Position numbers and translations under genes: made by a program. The notes beneath the pieces were generated by a model, which worked only from the letters and a program-made list of their open reading frames with translations, had not been told where the DNA came from and searched no databases. A stretch of 64,000 nucleotides of DNA from Antedon mediterranea (Eukaryota > Echinodermata > Crinoidea > Comatulida > Antedonidae): assembly GCF_964355755.1 (NCBI RefSeq), contig NC_092676.1:19452288-19516287 (forward strand), in the 5' to 3' direction. How positions within the stretch are numbered: the first letter of the stretch is position 1; every line of letters begins with the position of its first letter. Shown here one piece after another: positions 1-13,100 of this stretch.

Positions 1-1050
1 ACCTCTTCTGTTATGAAGCAGTATGCAGATGATACAGTAATTTATAAACCTGTATTCAGTCGTCATGATGCACTTACCTTACAACAGGATCTTTGTAAAA
101 TTTCCAAATGGTGTGAGGATAATAAAATGAAATTAAATGCAAAGAAGTGTAAAGTCATGCACATAACTAGGAAACGTAATTATATCCCTCATTTTATTTA
201 TACAATCGAATCCAATCCCCTTGAAGCTGTTAATTCACATAAATATCTTGGTATTAACTTCTCACGTGATTTAACATGGTCTGCTCACGTTAATGATGTA
301 TCGATGAAATCAATGAGAATGCTTGGGTTTATCAAACGGTTTGTAGGTTTCAATGACACCAAAATTTTACTACGACTTTTTAATACACTATGTCGACCTG
401 TTATTGAATATGGTGCTCCTGTGTGGGATCCACATCAAAAACAACATAATATAGCTATTAACAAGTCATTAAGACGGGTTACTAAATTGTGTGTTGAAGG
501 CGATTTCACTGACAGGCTTAAGATACTAAATTTACCAGATATGGTTCAAAGAATGAAATTTCATAGTATAATTTTTGTAGTTAAGTGTTTGCATAATTTA
601 ATTGATTTTGATATACTTGAATACCTTACAATTAATTCTCGGTATCCAGAGTCGCTCACCTTTAAACACATGTATGCTAGAACTAATGCATTTAAATACT
701 CCCTGTTTGTTAATTTCCCTCGAATATGGGAATGTATCCCGCATGAAGTTCGTAACAAAGTCCTGTTTAACTTTGGGGGGTTTAGAAGGGATTTGAAAAA
801 ATGTATTACTGATATCGAATTCATCTAGACTATCACTGTGTTTTTATGTCTTTTGCGTTTTTCGTACTATTAGTTGGGAAAGCCACTCGACAGTGCAGTT
901 CTTTTGAACTGATCCACTTTTGGTTACCCGCAGGTGCTGATAGTACTTTTGTTCTGTTTTGTTGAATGATGCCGTACCTTGTTTATGATTTTTGTATGTT
1001 ACCTGGAAATTGAATAAAATAAAAATAAAAAAATAAAATAAAGTAGTCAC
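1..1050 (+). mobile_element. 3' part of a CR1/L2-like non-LTR retrotransposon (5' end outside window)
   Basis: An open frame from 13 to 828 encodes the second half of a reverse transcriptase: the catalytic box YADDT near its start, KMKLNAKKCKVMHI, HKYLGINFSRDLTW and the C-terminal thumb region IEYGAPVWDP, ending at a stop at 826. A ~190-bp 3' UTR follows and ends in an A-rich AATAAA-type tail (1011-1041). The same 3' UTR occurs inverted at 56926-57120. The frame is intact as far as it can be seen. Confidence 0.88.
13..828 (+). CDS. Reverse transcriptase C-terminal half (LINE ORF2)
   Basis: 271 codons without a stop. The YADDT catalytic motif is about six residues in, so the upstream RT motifs and any endonuclease lie outside the window. 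LINE proteins of this kind nick target DNA and reverse-transcribe their own RNA. The uninterrupted frame suggests a fairly young copy, though the part seen cannot act alone. Confidence 0.88.
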   Translation: MKQYADDTVIYKPVFSRHDALTLQQDLCKISKWCEDNKMKLNAKKCKVMHITRKRNYIPHFIYTIESNPLEAVNSHKYLGINFSRDLTWSAHVNDVSMKSMRMLGFIKRFVGFNDTKILLRLFNTLCRPVIEYGAPVWDPHQKQHNIAINKSLRRVTKLCVEGDFTDRLKILNLPDMVQRMKFHSIIFVVKCLHNLIDFDILEYLTINSRYPESLTFKHMYARTNAFKYSLFVNFPRIWECIPHEVRNKVLFNFGGFRRDLKKCITDIEFI

Positions 1051-1165
1051 ATAAAGAATATGCATGTCATTGAAGAAAGATACATTTTCGAGAAGAAAAA
1101 AGCTGGGATCCTAGCCATCCCAACCAGTCGTTGTCAACATAGGTCTACTGTGCTTGTTTACTTCC

Positions 1166-1452
1166 TTAACTTTCAATCTCATATTTATCTGCAACTGAAC
1201 ATAATGATTGTAGTATTACATCGTTTGACGTCATTCCTTCTAGTTCTTTGATAATGCCTTCAATTTCAGTAGCAGCATTGTCAAGATTACCTTCATGCAT
1301 ATCAATTGATGTTTTAACAATTGTGTATATATCAAACCCAATGGCCAATACACCAACAGCCACCCCAGCTGCTTTCAGTGCTGTGATACCAAAAGTCTTC
1401 ACGGCTGCTTCGCCAATGCCATCGATTGCTCGTATAAAAGCCGTTTTTCCAG
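1166..1452 (-). CDS. ApoL-like exon 5 (C-terminus)
   Basis: Acceptor atttcttttcag on the minus strand. Encodes AGKTAFIRAIDGIGEAAVKT, the helix ALKAAGVAVGVLAIGFDIYT, the signature DMHEG, an acidic helix and the stop at 1168-1166. This part carries most of the ApoL similarity. Confidence 0.83.
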
Positions 1453-3310
1453 CTGAAAAGAAATAAAAAATACTCGATTATAGCATTAACCAGTGAAACT
1501 GAGTTTATACAGTACCGTATGGCACAAAGTGCTACCTTGGATATACTGTCACTCATTCTCAACAGTCTGGGTTGGTTCCCACTAGGACGCAACGCAAGAA
1601 CGTCTGCAACGCGAGCGAATTGATCAATCACAAGTTACTGTTCGAATAGTCTTGCTTTTGATTTGTCAATTCACTTGCGTTGCAGCATACGTCCTACTTG
1701 CATATTGTTTTACTGTACTATAAAGATTCATTTATTGAAATTGTGAATTATGTACAAATGTACAATAAGATAATAATCATATTCAAAACCAATATTTTTT
1801 ACCTGTTATTGTGGATTCTAATGCTCCAGTAAAGAACGAACCACTATCGGTCACTATTCTCAGAACAGTAACAGGTTTTCCAGAAACAATTTCACTAACT
1901 AGAAAAAAAACCATTGTAAAAATATATGCATACAGTACCTTTTATCATATGTATAGTTAGTACACTCACATTCTTTATACAGTTCTTCCTTATACAACAT
2001 TCAACACAGTTTTAGCAAACGAGCAAAACATGTTTGTTTTCAAATATTAGGCCTACAGTTTTATGTTGCAGTAGGCCTAACTATATTTTCAGTGCCGCCC
2101 GGAAGTTAATTGCTTCATCAATTCAATCATTACATTATTTTAAAAGATTTAAAAATAATTTACAAAACTCGTTACGTGGGTAGCACAACACGTCCGTGTG
2201 TTAAATCAGGATAAAATATACTTCGTTTATTTATGTTTACCTTGATTTACTTCTTTAACTGTTCCAATTACCTTCTCAAGTATTTTTCCAATTCCTGTAT
2301 AATTATTTAAAAAAACCTAGGTTAGAATGTTTTCCAGCTATTTGTTCTTTAACTGTATTTCAACACTTGTCTAAAACATAATAAAATATTATTTACTTAT
2401 GGTAACTATGTAGGCGTCTTGAACTTTCTTAAAAACAACCATGAACATATCAAACTTTTCTGCAGTTTCCATATGAACTTTAAGATCTTGGTATCTCTTT
2501 TGAAGATTTTCAATTTTTTGGAACATTTCATCCTTCTTTATCAGTTCAATGACTCTGTTAACTGACTTGCTTTTTAATATTTCATCTGCAATTGAAGCAC
2601 CGCCAACCACAACTCCACCAGTAGCTCCAACAACAACTCCGCCTACAGTAGCAACTGCAATTGGTGTAGCCAACCCGGCGGTCACGAAGCTTAATCCAAC
2701 TGCACCTACACTCACAGCTGTCCCAACTATTGATGTTGCTGCACCTGTTAGCTTGGCAATACCAGACCGTTTTTTCCGAGTTTTCATCTCTTCAACAACT
2801 GCCTGTAGTTTTTTAATTATTAATCTTTTTCGATCTTCGTCCCAAGCAGCAAACGCAGTTTCTAATTCAATTTGTTCGTCATGGATTCCTTTTATAGACT
2901 CTATAAGAGTCGCAACTGCGTGTGATTCAGATACTTCTTTGCTTAGAGTTTCACCAGTAAACAAAGCCTTTGCAATCACTGGTATGGCAGGAATCAAAGT
3001 CATGATACCTTCAAACCCAATTCTGCAAAGGAAAATGGTTTCATTGTCTTCTCTACATTAAGAATTCTAACTTAAAGATCTATTAAATTAAATTATCATA
3101 TCTGAATATTTTGTATAAAACTTACTTCCAGTAAGAAGAACCGTATGCAACTTCCTTGTATATTTTCACTGCAAGATTTTGATTTGCGCTATTTTGTTGG
3201 ATGAAAAACTGTGCATTTTTTTCGTCGTCATTTTCTTTAAGTAGGTTTTTATAGCAGTATGCATGTAAACTTCTGTCTATATCATTGATCACAATATCGA
3301 AACTCTCCAT
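1166..3310 (-). CDS. Apolipoprotein-L-like protein, 5 exons
   Basis: Exons in coding order: 3310-3126, 3022-2397, 2294-2241, 1898-1803, 1452-1166, giving 415 codons plus TAA with all phases matching. Residues ~149-210 are a Gly/Ala/Val-rich membrane hairpin (SIVGTAVSVGAVGLSFVTAG, then GGVVVGATGGVVVGG), preceded by an acidic/basic helix and followed by a likely coiled coil (~212-265). The last exon ends with a second hydrophobic helix and DMHEGNLDNAATEIEGIIKE, aligning with the LHEGAKS.SAEELR.QAQELE tail of vertebrate APOLs. That family inserts into intracellular membranes and can act as pH-gated channels; the role here is unknown. Start: Met at 3310 has a strong context (A at -3, G at +4). 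The frame stays open to 3421, coding a hydrophobic stretch, so an upstream exon is possible. Confidence 0.82.
1803..1898 (-). CDS. ApoL-like exon 4
   Basis: A 96-bp exon between ttttttttctag and gtaaaa on the minus strand. Encodes VSEIVSGKPVTVLRIVTDS and FFTGALESTIT. The phase joins exons 3 and 5 exactly. Confidence 0.68.
2241..2294 (-). CDS. ApoL-like exon 3
   Basis: A 54-bp exon between ataattatacag and gtaaac on the minus strand. Encodes R-IGKILEKVIGTVKEVNQ, an amphipathic helix. Supported by frame and splice consensus only. Confidence 0.65.
2397..3022 (-). CDS. ApoL-like exon 2 (membrane hairpin)
   Basis: Minus-strand acceptor ccttttgcag-type (tttgcag) and donor gtaaat. Begins K-IGFEGIMTLIP, carries the charged helix FAAWDEDRKRLIIKKLQ, the Gly/Ala/Val hairpin, and a Lys/Glu-rich helix KSVNRVIELIKKDEMF. 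Without splicing, the frame would stop at 2389. Confidence 0.85.
3126..3310 (-). CDS. ApoL-like exon 1 (coding part)
   Basis: Starts MESFDIVINDIDRSLHAYC and ends KEVAYGSSYW plus two bases; the donor on the minus strand is gtaagttt. The open frame extends upstream to 3421 without an ATG. A separate 17-codon upstream ATG frame sits in the leader at about 3477-3424. Confidence 0.7.
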
Positions 3311-4106
3311 TATTTCTCGGGGATTGTTGAATGAAGGAAATAGAATGAACAATACGCTGACAATGTTTAGGATATAAGAGAGCAATGTAACAACTGGTCG
3401 AGCTGAATACGTTTCAACCAATCAAATTAATTGTCACCCAGACTTTCGTCCAATCGCTTTGTTTCATTTGTTTATTTTCCAGGTAACTCAGGTAACCACT
3501 CTACAACAACGAATTATAAAAACAGAGGTGTAGATGATGCCCTATTATTGTGTAGGCCTATCCATAACGTCAGAAAATAAACAACCCCGTTTGCTTGCGA
3601 CAATGTTCAAGAATATTTTACAGAAATCAATAGGTTTGTTGAATGGGTGCTATCATAAGTTTATATTAATTTCAGTAAAGTCTGCTTCAAATCATGAAAG
3701 TATAATACAATCATTCAATAATAATTGAAAGGGTATCTGACCACACATAGCCTAGGCCTACTTAGGAAATATAGTAAAAAATGATAAGCTATGAAATGCT
3801 AATTCAAATTACCTGCTAGCAAAGCTATTAGAATTATTTAAGGAATTATTAATGAACTGAAAGTTTAGAATAATTCTTTTCCTACCAGACAATAATTGAC
3901 CATCCATCAAAATTGGATTGAAGAATCACTGTTCTGACAACCACATGAAGTATTCTCCTATTAGTACTCAATAAGATTTAGGGACACACAGAAGGCGCTA
4001 GTAGCGCACCACAGTTTTGAAGTTTGCGTGTGCAAGTTTAAAATTCATTTTTCAGAATTTCTTCTGTGTAGGCCTAGCTAGGCCTAGCCTGTCTTGTGTT
4101 GTGATG
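3311..4106. promoter_or_regulatory. Intergenic head-to-head region, possible shared promoter
   Basis: About 0.8 kb separates the proposed ApoL-like start (minus, 3310) from the PAAF1 start (plus, 4107). It includes ~110 bp of open ApoL exon frame, an imperfect palindrome GGCGCTAGTAGCGC near 3993, and TAGGCCTAG-type palindromes just before PAAF1. No clear TATA box is seen on the PAAF1 side. Promoter function is inferred from position only. Confidence 0.35.
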
Positions 4107-4153
4107 ATGGCGGTTCGTCTGATTTTGCAAAGTGACTGGAATACAGCTCTTCG
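4107..4153 (+). CDS. PAAF1: PAAF1 exon 1
   Basis: Encodes MAVRLILQSDWNTAL plus two bases of an Arg codon, followed by donor gtaaatg. The segment QSDW..ALR is the conserved PAAF1 N-terminus. Confidence 0.9.
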
Positions 4154-7100
4154 GTAAATGTCTAATGTTTAGGGATTATGTTTATTATTCTAAAATAGAA
4201 TAGTCACATATTTCTTTGATTTTTCAGTCTACATTTTATTCCTCACATTTTCTTTTTAGGCACAACGAAGGGCATGCTTGGATTTCTTGTAAGACTGTGT
4301 CTTGTGGTGGTAATGAAGAGACAGGAGGTAGGAGGCCCTTAGGCCTAGGCCTAAGTTTTGTATGGTGGTAGGCAGTTACAGTTCGCTAAGAAATATTAAT
4401 AAAAGCAAAACTATAACATTTCGTTAAAATTAGTCCGAAATTTATTTTCCATCTTGTTATTGTGTTATATATAAATAGGGCCTAGCCTAGGCTACCATAA
4501 TACCGTAGCTAGGCCTACCCTATTTATTTTTATTAATTTACGCCGTGGCTAAAGATACGGTAACGTATTCTAACTTCTGTTTACTAAAGGTACGGTAAAA
4601 TTGCATTACGTCATAACCAGCCAATGGGGTGCTGGTACGTGTGTGACGTCATCGTATAAGGACTTTGGATTTTTATCATATTGCGAAAACAGTGATCAAC
4701 CGCATTTTCTTTATGCTTCATTTATCGCTATTATCGCTGTCGTGTGTGACAAAAACTAAATGTAGCCTACGTCTGTTATTATTATTGAAAAGCCAAAACA
4801 TGTTGATTTTAATTCTAGAATACAGAAAACCGTTTCAAAAGAGGCCTAGGCCTACTTACTACGTACTATAACCTCATTATATGAGTTTGTTTGTGTAGGG
4901 AAAGCGATGCCAGGCTGGGGCCAGCTGCATGTGTGCGCTGATTTCTGTGACTCGGACCTGGGCTCCTGTCTAAAAATCATAGTATTTGAGGGCCCCTTTA
5001 TTGTAAGTCCTTATACGATGACGTCACACACAGATTGGCTGATTATGGCGTAATGCAATTTTACCGTACCTTTAGTAAACAGAAGTTAGAATACGGTACC
5101 GTATCTTTAGCCACAGCGATTAATTTAATATTATTAATATTGTAATGTATTTGAAAGTCAAGGAGAACTGGTATCGGGCAACTTCTTATTGGTCAGGTAA
5201 TACTAATCTACAATCGGTAAGGCCCGGTATCACCCAGTAGTAGTGCCCGGTAGTGTTTTATGATAATGTTATCAAGTACATGTTATATGACAGTATTATA
5301 ATATTTATTGTATGTCAAAATACTGATTATGTTTATTCTCAAATTGAAGACTGCTCCACAATTTGCATCTACAACTGTGATGTGTAATGCGTTAATCTCT
5401 ACTCTTACTACAAAATATGGGGAGTACACTGGTCTCTTTATTAGGAACTTGGTAAACGTACACATGACGGTCACGTCCACATGGTTCGTAGTCGACTGTT
5501 ACTCATCAACAGATATACGGGCGTTGACGTGACAGTGAACGTATGACGTAATGACTTCGGGGTCTGACCTTGTAATATATATTTGTAAAATCAAATCCCT
5601 ACTTTAGATCTTAAGAAGGCCATAGATCAGGGTATTTTACTGAATCTGAAATATTTTTTTAATAGTGAAGGTGTAATTAGTTGGTTTGCAAATTACCTTA
5701 ACGATGTTACATTAGAAGTTATACCATTTATAAAATTTGTATGTAATACATGACGGCATTGGTTGGTTAAAAACTGCTTTGTTTGGATGTATAATGTTAA
5801 ACAAATACCGTAAATCTTCTAATTGTAACCCTGGGTTATTATTCTTTGATTGTTGTTTAGGGTGGGTTACTATTAGAAAGGGTGGGGGGAGGGGTTACTA
5901 TTACTAATCTTAAATTAGGCACCTGAAAATAGTAACCCACCCCAACTTTTCCAGTCAGCAAATCATAAACAATAAACAAATTTGTTTGAACTCTAACTTT
6001 ATTTTATAAACTCAAAAACACTCAATCCTCCCAACTGCTGAGATCAACATGCATTATCTCCTTTTTTTTTTCAAAATACGGCTGCATCATAAATGACCAG
6101 TCTTCATAATGTCATTTTGTCAGTAGTTTTTGTGACTGCTCTAATAATTAACCACATGGGTTATTGTTATAGATTGACTTATAAGGTGGGTTACTATTTG
6201 AAGTGGGGTTACTATTAGAGTGTGGGTTTACTATTAGAAGATTTACAATATTTCTTTACCGGGTATATGCAGTTCAGTATTTGTTTATACTTAGTAAGTA
6301 ATACCAGTGTACGCAGTGAAACTAACAGTTGTTCTTTTTCACTCTTTCAGCATGTCCAAGTACCCAAGGCGAGCTGATTTCTCATGGTATTTCTAATAAT
6401 GGCGTGCCATATGTAGTAGGATCCGAAGGTTTCAGTGTTGAACAAATTACAAAGGTTTAGTATGATGATGATACTCTCACAAGCAAGTGTCCTTTATGGA
6501 AATAAGCTTGTTCTTTGGCAGCAGTCTCTTTTAATAGTCTGTCTTCAGCTTTGTATACACAAACATAAATTATAACTAGAATTTAATTCGTCACTTTGAC
6601 GAATTATAGGTGATCATTTTTATCATTTTAATAAAATAAACATTTTTTAAACATGCATATACGTTAACATACGATCGTTAAAAGTTGATGTACGCCATCC
6701 TATGACATGATGCATATACACTTATATTGCTGAGTTCTACCTATTATGTGTCATACAATATGTACAGTATATACTGTATATCTATATACAGTGTAGCATA
6801 GGTGAAAATACGGGACTCATATCGTGTTCTAATTTTTTGGTATGATGGAATTTTCAAAATAAACTCGAAGATGACAATTTCGAAATATAATGAATTGAGC
6901 AAATAAATATAAGGATTGGAAGAAAATTTGACACGTAGAAGCGCAATGCGCGGTCTTTGAAATTTGTATAACTTTGACTAAAGAAATTTAAAAACTACTT
7001 TTTAAATTCAACTGGCCATATGATAACATCACAACATCCGATAGGGTTAATTTTAATATGAATTCATATCTACATTTCATCAGCTTTCATAATAAGTTAT

Positions 7101-10100
7101 AATCTTCAAGGTCACCTTTAATTCTGAAGAGCTATAAGATATTCAAATGTATGGTGTAGCTGAAATTACACGACCTAGGTTATTCAAGTTTTTACGCGTG
7201 ATGACGTCATCAAAATAAAAATGTTGACAACTCATTAGAAGAATAATTAATTGAGCAAGCACATACTAAAAGTTGTGCGAAAATCGGGCTCAAATAACGG
7301 AGATGCGCTCTATTGAATGTGATAACCCTCACAAAAAGATAAAAATTCCTAATTTTTAAATTCAAGTGGCCATTTGATGACGTCATACCATTTTGTACAT
7401 CTAATGTGTATATACATTTGTATCTTCCATAATAAGTTAAAAAAATTGGGGTCACCTGCCATTCTGAAGAGTTATACTCATTTTAAGAAGTCCTTATTTT
7501 TTACCATTTTTAGCACTTTTGTACAAATAATGTGCGCATTTTGTCATTTTTAACGTGCTCGTATAGCGTTATTTTTAGTCGAAATGGACTCAAATTTGGT
7601 GAATGTACTATGGAAGATGAGTAGAACGCAATTTGTAAAAAAAAATGTATTTTTTAAGCTTTCTATCTACGCACGCGCAAAAACGTGTTTTTGCCCAGTA
7701 ATTTTTTAAAACACGCAAATGGCCTAATTCATGCTCTAAATTGATCAAAACTTAATTTTGAGCGTTTTAAATTTTTAACGCGCGATTTCACGCGCATGAA
7801 CCTAGGTGCGCGTGCGTTTTTATTTGCTAAAATTTTTACCCTTGACCTAAAGTTTACGTGTAGTGAATTTCATTAATATGTGATAATGAATTATTGAGAT
7901 ATGACTGATAATGTGATTTCGCAAAATTGCGTATAAATGACGTCACGGATGAGTGATGACGCTGAAAAGGTTATTGTGGCTAAGTTAAAGTATTTGAAAG
8001 ACAATGTGAAATTTTGGTAATCATTGACATTAAACTTTTTGAGATATTTGTTACACAAAATCTGTACAGAAAGAAATTGCGAAGAAAAATTTTTTTTTAC
8101 AAAAACAATTTCTCACTAGAATTTAATTCGTCACTTTGACGAATTATAGGTGATCATTTTTATCATTTTAATGAAATAAATTTTTTTTAAACATGTACGT
8201 ACGTTAACATACGATAGGAAAATGTTGATGTATGCCATCCTATTATACGCTTATAGTGCTGAGTTATGCCTATTATATGCCATATACAATGTACAGTATA
8301 TACTGTATATCTATATACAGTGTAGCATAGGTGAAATTATGGGACACACATCAAGTTCAAATTTTTTGGTATGATGGAATTATCAAAATAAACTCGAAGA
8401 TGACAATTTCGAAAGATAATGAATTGAGCAAATAGATATAAGGATTGGAAGAGAATTTGACACGTAGAAGCGCAATGCGCGCTCTTTGAAATTTGTATAA
8501 CTTCGACTAAAGAAATTTAAAAACTACTTTTTAACTTCAACTGGCCATATGATAACATCACAACATCCGATACGCTTAATTTTTATATGAATTCATATCT
8601 ACATTTCATCAGCTTTCATAATAAATTATAATCTTCAAGGTCACCTTTAATTCTGAAGAGCTTTAAGATATTCAAATGTATGGTGTAGCTGAAATTACAC
8701 GACCTAGGTTATTCAAGTTTTTACGCGTGATGAAGTAATCAAAATAAAAATGTTGACTACTCATTAGAAAGATAATTAATTGAGCAAGCACATACTAAAA
8801 TTTGTGCGAAAATCGGGCTCAAATAACGGAGATGCGCTCTATTGAATGTGATAACCCACACAAAACGATAAAAATTCCTAATTTCTAAATTCAAGTGGCC
8901 ATTTGATGACGTCATACCATTTTGTACGTCTAATGTGTATATACATTTGTATATACAACTTATTGGCTTCCATAATAAGTTAAAAAAATTGGGGGTCACC
9001 TGCCATTCTGAATAGTTATATTCATTTTAAAAAGTCCTTATTTTTTACCATTTTTAGCACTTTTGTACAATTAAAGTGCGTATTTTGTCATTTTTAACGT
9101 GCTCGTATAGCGTTATTTTAAGTCGGAATGGACTCAAAGTCGGAGAATGTACTAAGGATTGTGAGTAGAATATGATGTATACATCAAATTTTATTTTTTA
9201 CCCTTTTTAAAAATCGCGTGCGCAAAAATGTGTTTTTGCGCAGTAATTTTTTTAAACACACAAATGGCCTATTTCATGCTCTAAATTGATAAAAACTAAA
9301 TTTTGAGCTTTTTAAAATTTCAACGCGCGATTTCACGTGCATGACCTTGAAACGCCCGAGTTTTTATTTGCTAATATTTTTTACCTTGACCTCAAGTTTA
9401 CGTGTAGTGATTTTCATTAATATGTGATAATGAATTATGGAGATATGATTGATAATGTGATTTCACAAAATGGCGTATACGTGACGTCACGGATGAGTGA
9501 TCACGCTGAAAAGCTTATTAGGACTAAGTTAACGTATTTGAAAGACATTGTGAAATTTTGGTAATCATTAACATTAAACTTTTTGAGATATTTGTTACAC
9601 AAAATCTGTACAGAGAGAAATAAATAATAAGAATAAGAATAAAGATTTCATACAATAACAATAGGTGATCATTTTATTCTAAATGATCACCTAACTAGAA
9701 TTTAATTCGTCACTTTGACGAATTATAGGTGATCATTTTTATCATTTTAATGAAATTAACACTTTTGAAACATGCATGTACGTTAAAATACGATCGTAAA
9801 AAGTACGCCATCCTATGACATACATACGCTTATAGTGCTGAGTTGTGCCTATTATGTGACATATACAATATGTACAGTATATACTGTATATCTATATACA
9901 GTGTAGCATAGGTGAAATTACGGGACACACATCATGTTCTAATTTTTTGGTATGATGGAATTATCAAAATAAACTCAAAGATGACAATTTCGAAAGATAA
10001 TGAATTGAGCAAATAAATATAAGAATTGGAAGAGAATCTGGCACGTAGAAGCGCCGTGCGCGCTCTTTGAAATGTGTATAACTTTGACGAAAAAGATGAA

Positions 10101-13100
10101 AAAACTACTTTTTAACTTCATCTGGCCATATGTTAACGTCACAACATCCGATAGGCTTGGTTTTTATATGAATTCATATCTACATTTCATCAGCTTCCAT
10201 AATAAATTATAATCATCAAGGTAACCTTCAATTCTGAAGAGCTGTAAGATAATCAAATTTACGGCGAAGTTGAAATTACACGACCTACGTTATTCAAGTT
10301 TTTACGCGTGATGACGTCATCAAAATAAAAATGTTGACAACTCCTGAGAAAGATAATTAATTGAGCAAGCACATACTAAAACTTCTCCGAAAATCGAGCT
10401 AAAATAACGGAAATGCGCTCTATTGAATGTGAAAAGCCATACAAAAAGATAAAAATTACTAATTTTTAAATTGAAGTGGCCATTTGATGACGTCATACCA
10501 TTTTGTACGTCTAATGTGTACATGAATATGTATCTACAACCCAATGGCTTCCCGAATAACTTAAAAAAATTGGGGGTCACCTGCCATTCTAAAGAGTTAT
10601 ATTCATTTTAAAAAGGCCTTATTTTTTCACCATTTTCATCACTTTGATGCAATTAATTTGCGCATTTTGATATTTTTAACCTGCTCGTATACCGTTATTT
10701 TAAGTCGGAACTGACTCAAATTTGGTGAATGTACTAAGGATGGTGAGTAGAATGCGATTTGTATAAAAAAATTGCAATTTTTACACTTTGTAAGTATCGC
10801 GTGCGCAAAATAATTTTTTTGCGCAGTAATTTTTTGAAACACGCAAATGGCCTAATTCATGCTCTAAATTGATTAAAACGTAAGTTTGAGCTTTTTAAAT
10901 TTTTAATGCACGATTTCACGCACATGACCCTACGTGCGCGCGCGTTTTTATTTGCTAATATTTTTACCCTTGACCTGAAGTTTACGTGTAGTGAATTTCA
11001 TAAATATGTGATAATGAATTATGGATATATGATTGATAATGTGATTTCACAAAATGGCGTATACGTGACGTCACGGGTCAGTGATCACGCTGAAAAGCTT
11101 ATTATGGCTAAGTTAAAGTATCTGAAAGACATTGTGAAATTTTTGTGATCATTGTTATTCAACTTTTTGAGATATTTGTTACACAAAAAGTGTACAGAAA
11201 GAAAAAAAATAATAAAGATTTCATACAATAACAATAGGTGATCATTTTATTCTAAATGATCACCTAATTATTGAAATCTAAAGAACTGTAATAGACCAAA
11301 GCCCGTCCTGTAATGCCCTTTTCAGAGAATTCATCAACTCAAATTATTTTCTTATTTTTGTGAAATTAAATAAAAATGCTGGAGCTTTCATCACTTCTAC
11401 TCTCCTTCCCCCTCCCCCACCCCAATGTAAACGTTTTAGTGGTTCATATTTTCATAAAATTGATACAATGATTGCGTTTATGTTAATAGTTTTAATACAA
11501 TGGTACCTTGTTTGTTATTTTTTTTCCCAGAATAGCATAGTTATATCACACCTTGATAAAGATATAACTACACAGTTTTTCGCTCCTCAAACAATATTTA
11601 GTGATATTCACAGTCAAAGTGTAAGTGAGATTCTTAATTTCTAATAATTTTAATAATATAATTATAGAAAGTGAATAAGTTGATTTCTGAAACCCAGCTT
11701 TACTGAAAGTTATCTAAAAGTATATAATAAAAACAATGTTTTCTATTTTTAAATAATTGGTTCCCTCTATAGAATTTATAATTAATTAAAAAATTATTGT
11801 TAATTAAATTATATAAATTTACCTTTACTGTTCAGAACCTCATTGTAAGTTTAGTTGCAATGTGGACAGCAACATTCATCTTCTCTAAAGCTCTATCTAC
11901 ACTATCAAACTTTATGTGACAAAAAATGTGATTTGCCCAAATATGGTAGTGACATTTTTTTGTTGCATAAAGTTTGATAAAGTGTAGACAGAGCTTAAAG
12001 GATCCCATCGTGTCAAGCTGCTACCAAACAGCGCTCATATTCATCTATTAGATATTGCTCACAAGTTTTTGAATGTTCAAGTAATTTAAAATAATAACCT
12101 TTTATGGTTTATTTTTTAATCTATATTTCTATCAGGTTAATTCAATTTACTTTTTGAAAGAAACATTAATCATACATACAGAAATTTGAGTAGCAATCTG
12201 TCGCAAATTACTTAGATTAATAAACAATTGTAATAGTAGGCTCTGAATACTTTGATCATTGTATACAATAAAACAAATTGGGTTATTTTAGGGGGAAATA
12301 GTAACACAATCTGAAACAGCTTGCGTTATGACAATGCCCATCGGATATACCAAATGCAACATCAAGAAATGTGTACTTCTCATTATACTGTAGTTGAACA
12401 AATGTTTGAAAATAAACTACCATTATTAATTCTAAACAATTGAGACAGCTTGACAATTCCTTTCCAGTTCAGTTATCTTTGTTTGTTACCATCATTTTCC
12501 ACCTATTTATTTATTTAAAAAAAATTATAATTTTAGCTGTTTTATTATCTATTCCCTCACTTGGTCCACACCAATAACAAAGTGGTACTTAATTGTTGTA
12601 GAGCGATATGTGCTGTATGGCTTCTGATCGTTTGTATGATTTTGAATAATTAATGAGAACAATTTACAAGAAGTGGAATCATGTAAAAAACGAACAGAAT
12701 TAGCCTAGATCAGTTTTAAGTTGCCACCTCATTAAATATAGTAGACAATTTTTTTAAATTATACAATATTTTCTACCATCCAACTTTTAAACATTATTTG
12801 TATATTATTTATGTATTTTGATACCCGTTTTTGTAGATTGTAGGTTTAGATGTATCACCCGCAGGTGCACTGGCTGTGTCTGCCGGAATGGATGGCCTCT
12901 TGAGAATATGGGAAACAGACACTGGTATTATTAGGGTAAATCTGTTCTACTGTATATGATAGAATAAATAGACTAGTAGGGATAAACCAAACATACATAC
13001 TGCATTTTGCTTCTTTAAACAAGCACAGGGTTTGTGTGTGTGTTTGAATTTGAGTATAAAAATTCATTTTTCTTGTATCTATATACAGAAGTTTTACATT

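Larger units (their letters stand above)
6575..11266. repeat. Three tandem ~1.55-kb units with terminal hairpins
   Basis: Units start at 6575, 8115 and 9694 (spacings 1540 and 1579 bp) and are highly similar throughout. Each begins ACTAGAATT, then a perfect 10-bp-arm hairpin (6584-6593/6597-6606 in unit 1), then TAGGTGATCATTT. Units 2 and 3 end in a 13-bp-arm hairpin TAGGTGATCATTT/AAATGATCACCTA (9662-9693; 11235-11266); unit 1 lacks it. Inside each unit two ~300-bp halves resemble each other (unit 1: ~6855-7140 and ~7210-7490). No frame of note. The hairpin ends recall Helentron/Helitron-derived elements, but the class is uncertain. Confidence 0.85.

Noticed and set aside
844-1065. 73-codon minus-strand frame
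   Set aside because: Antisense of the LINE 3' UTR; the same sequence at 56926-57120 is clearly non-coding.
7210-10842. Similar 67-86-codon minus-strand frames in each 1.55-kb unit
   Set aside because: They recur because the units are repeats; they differ by stops and frame changes and show no domain.
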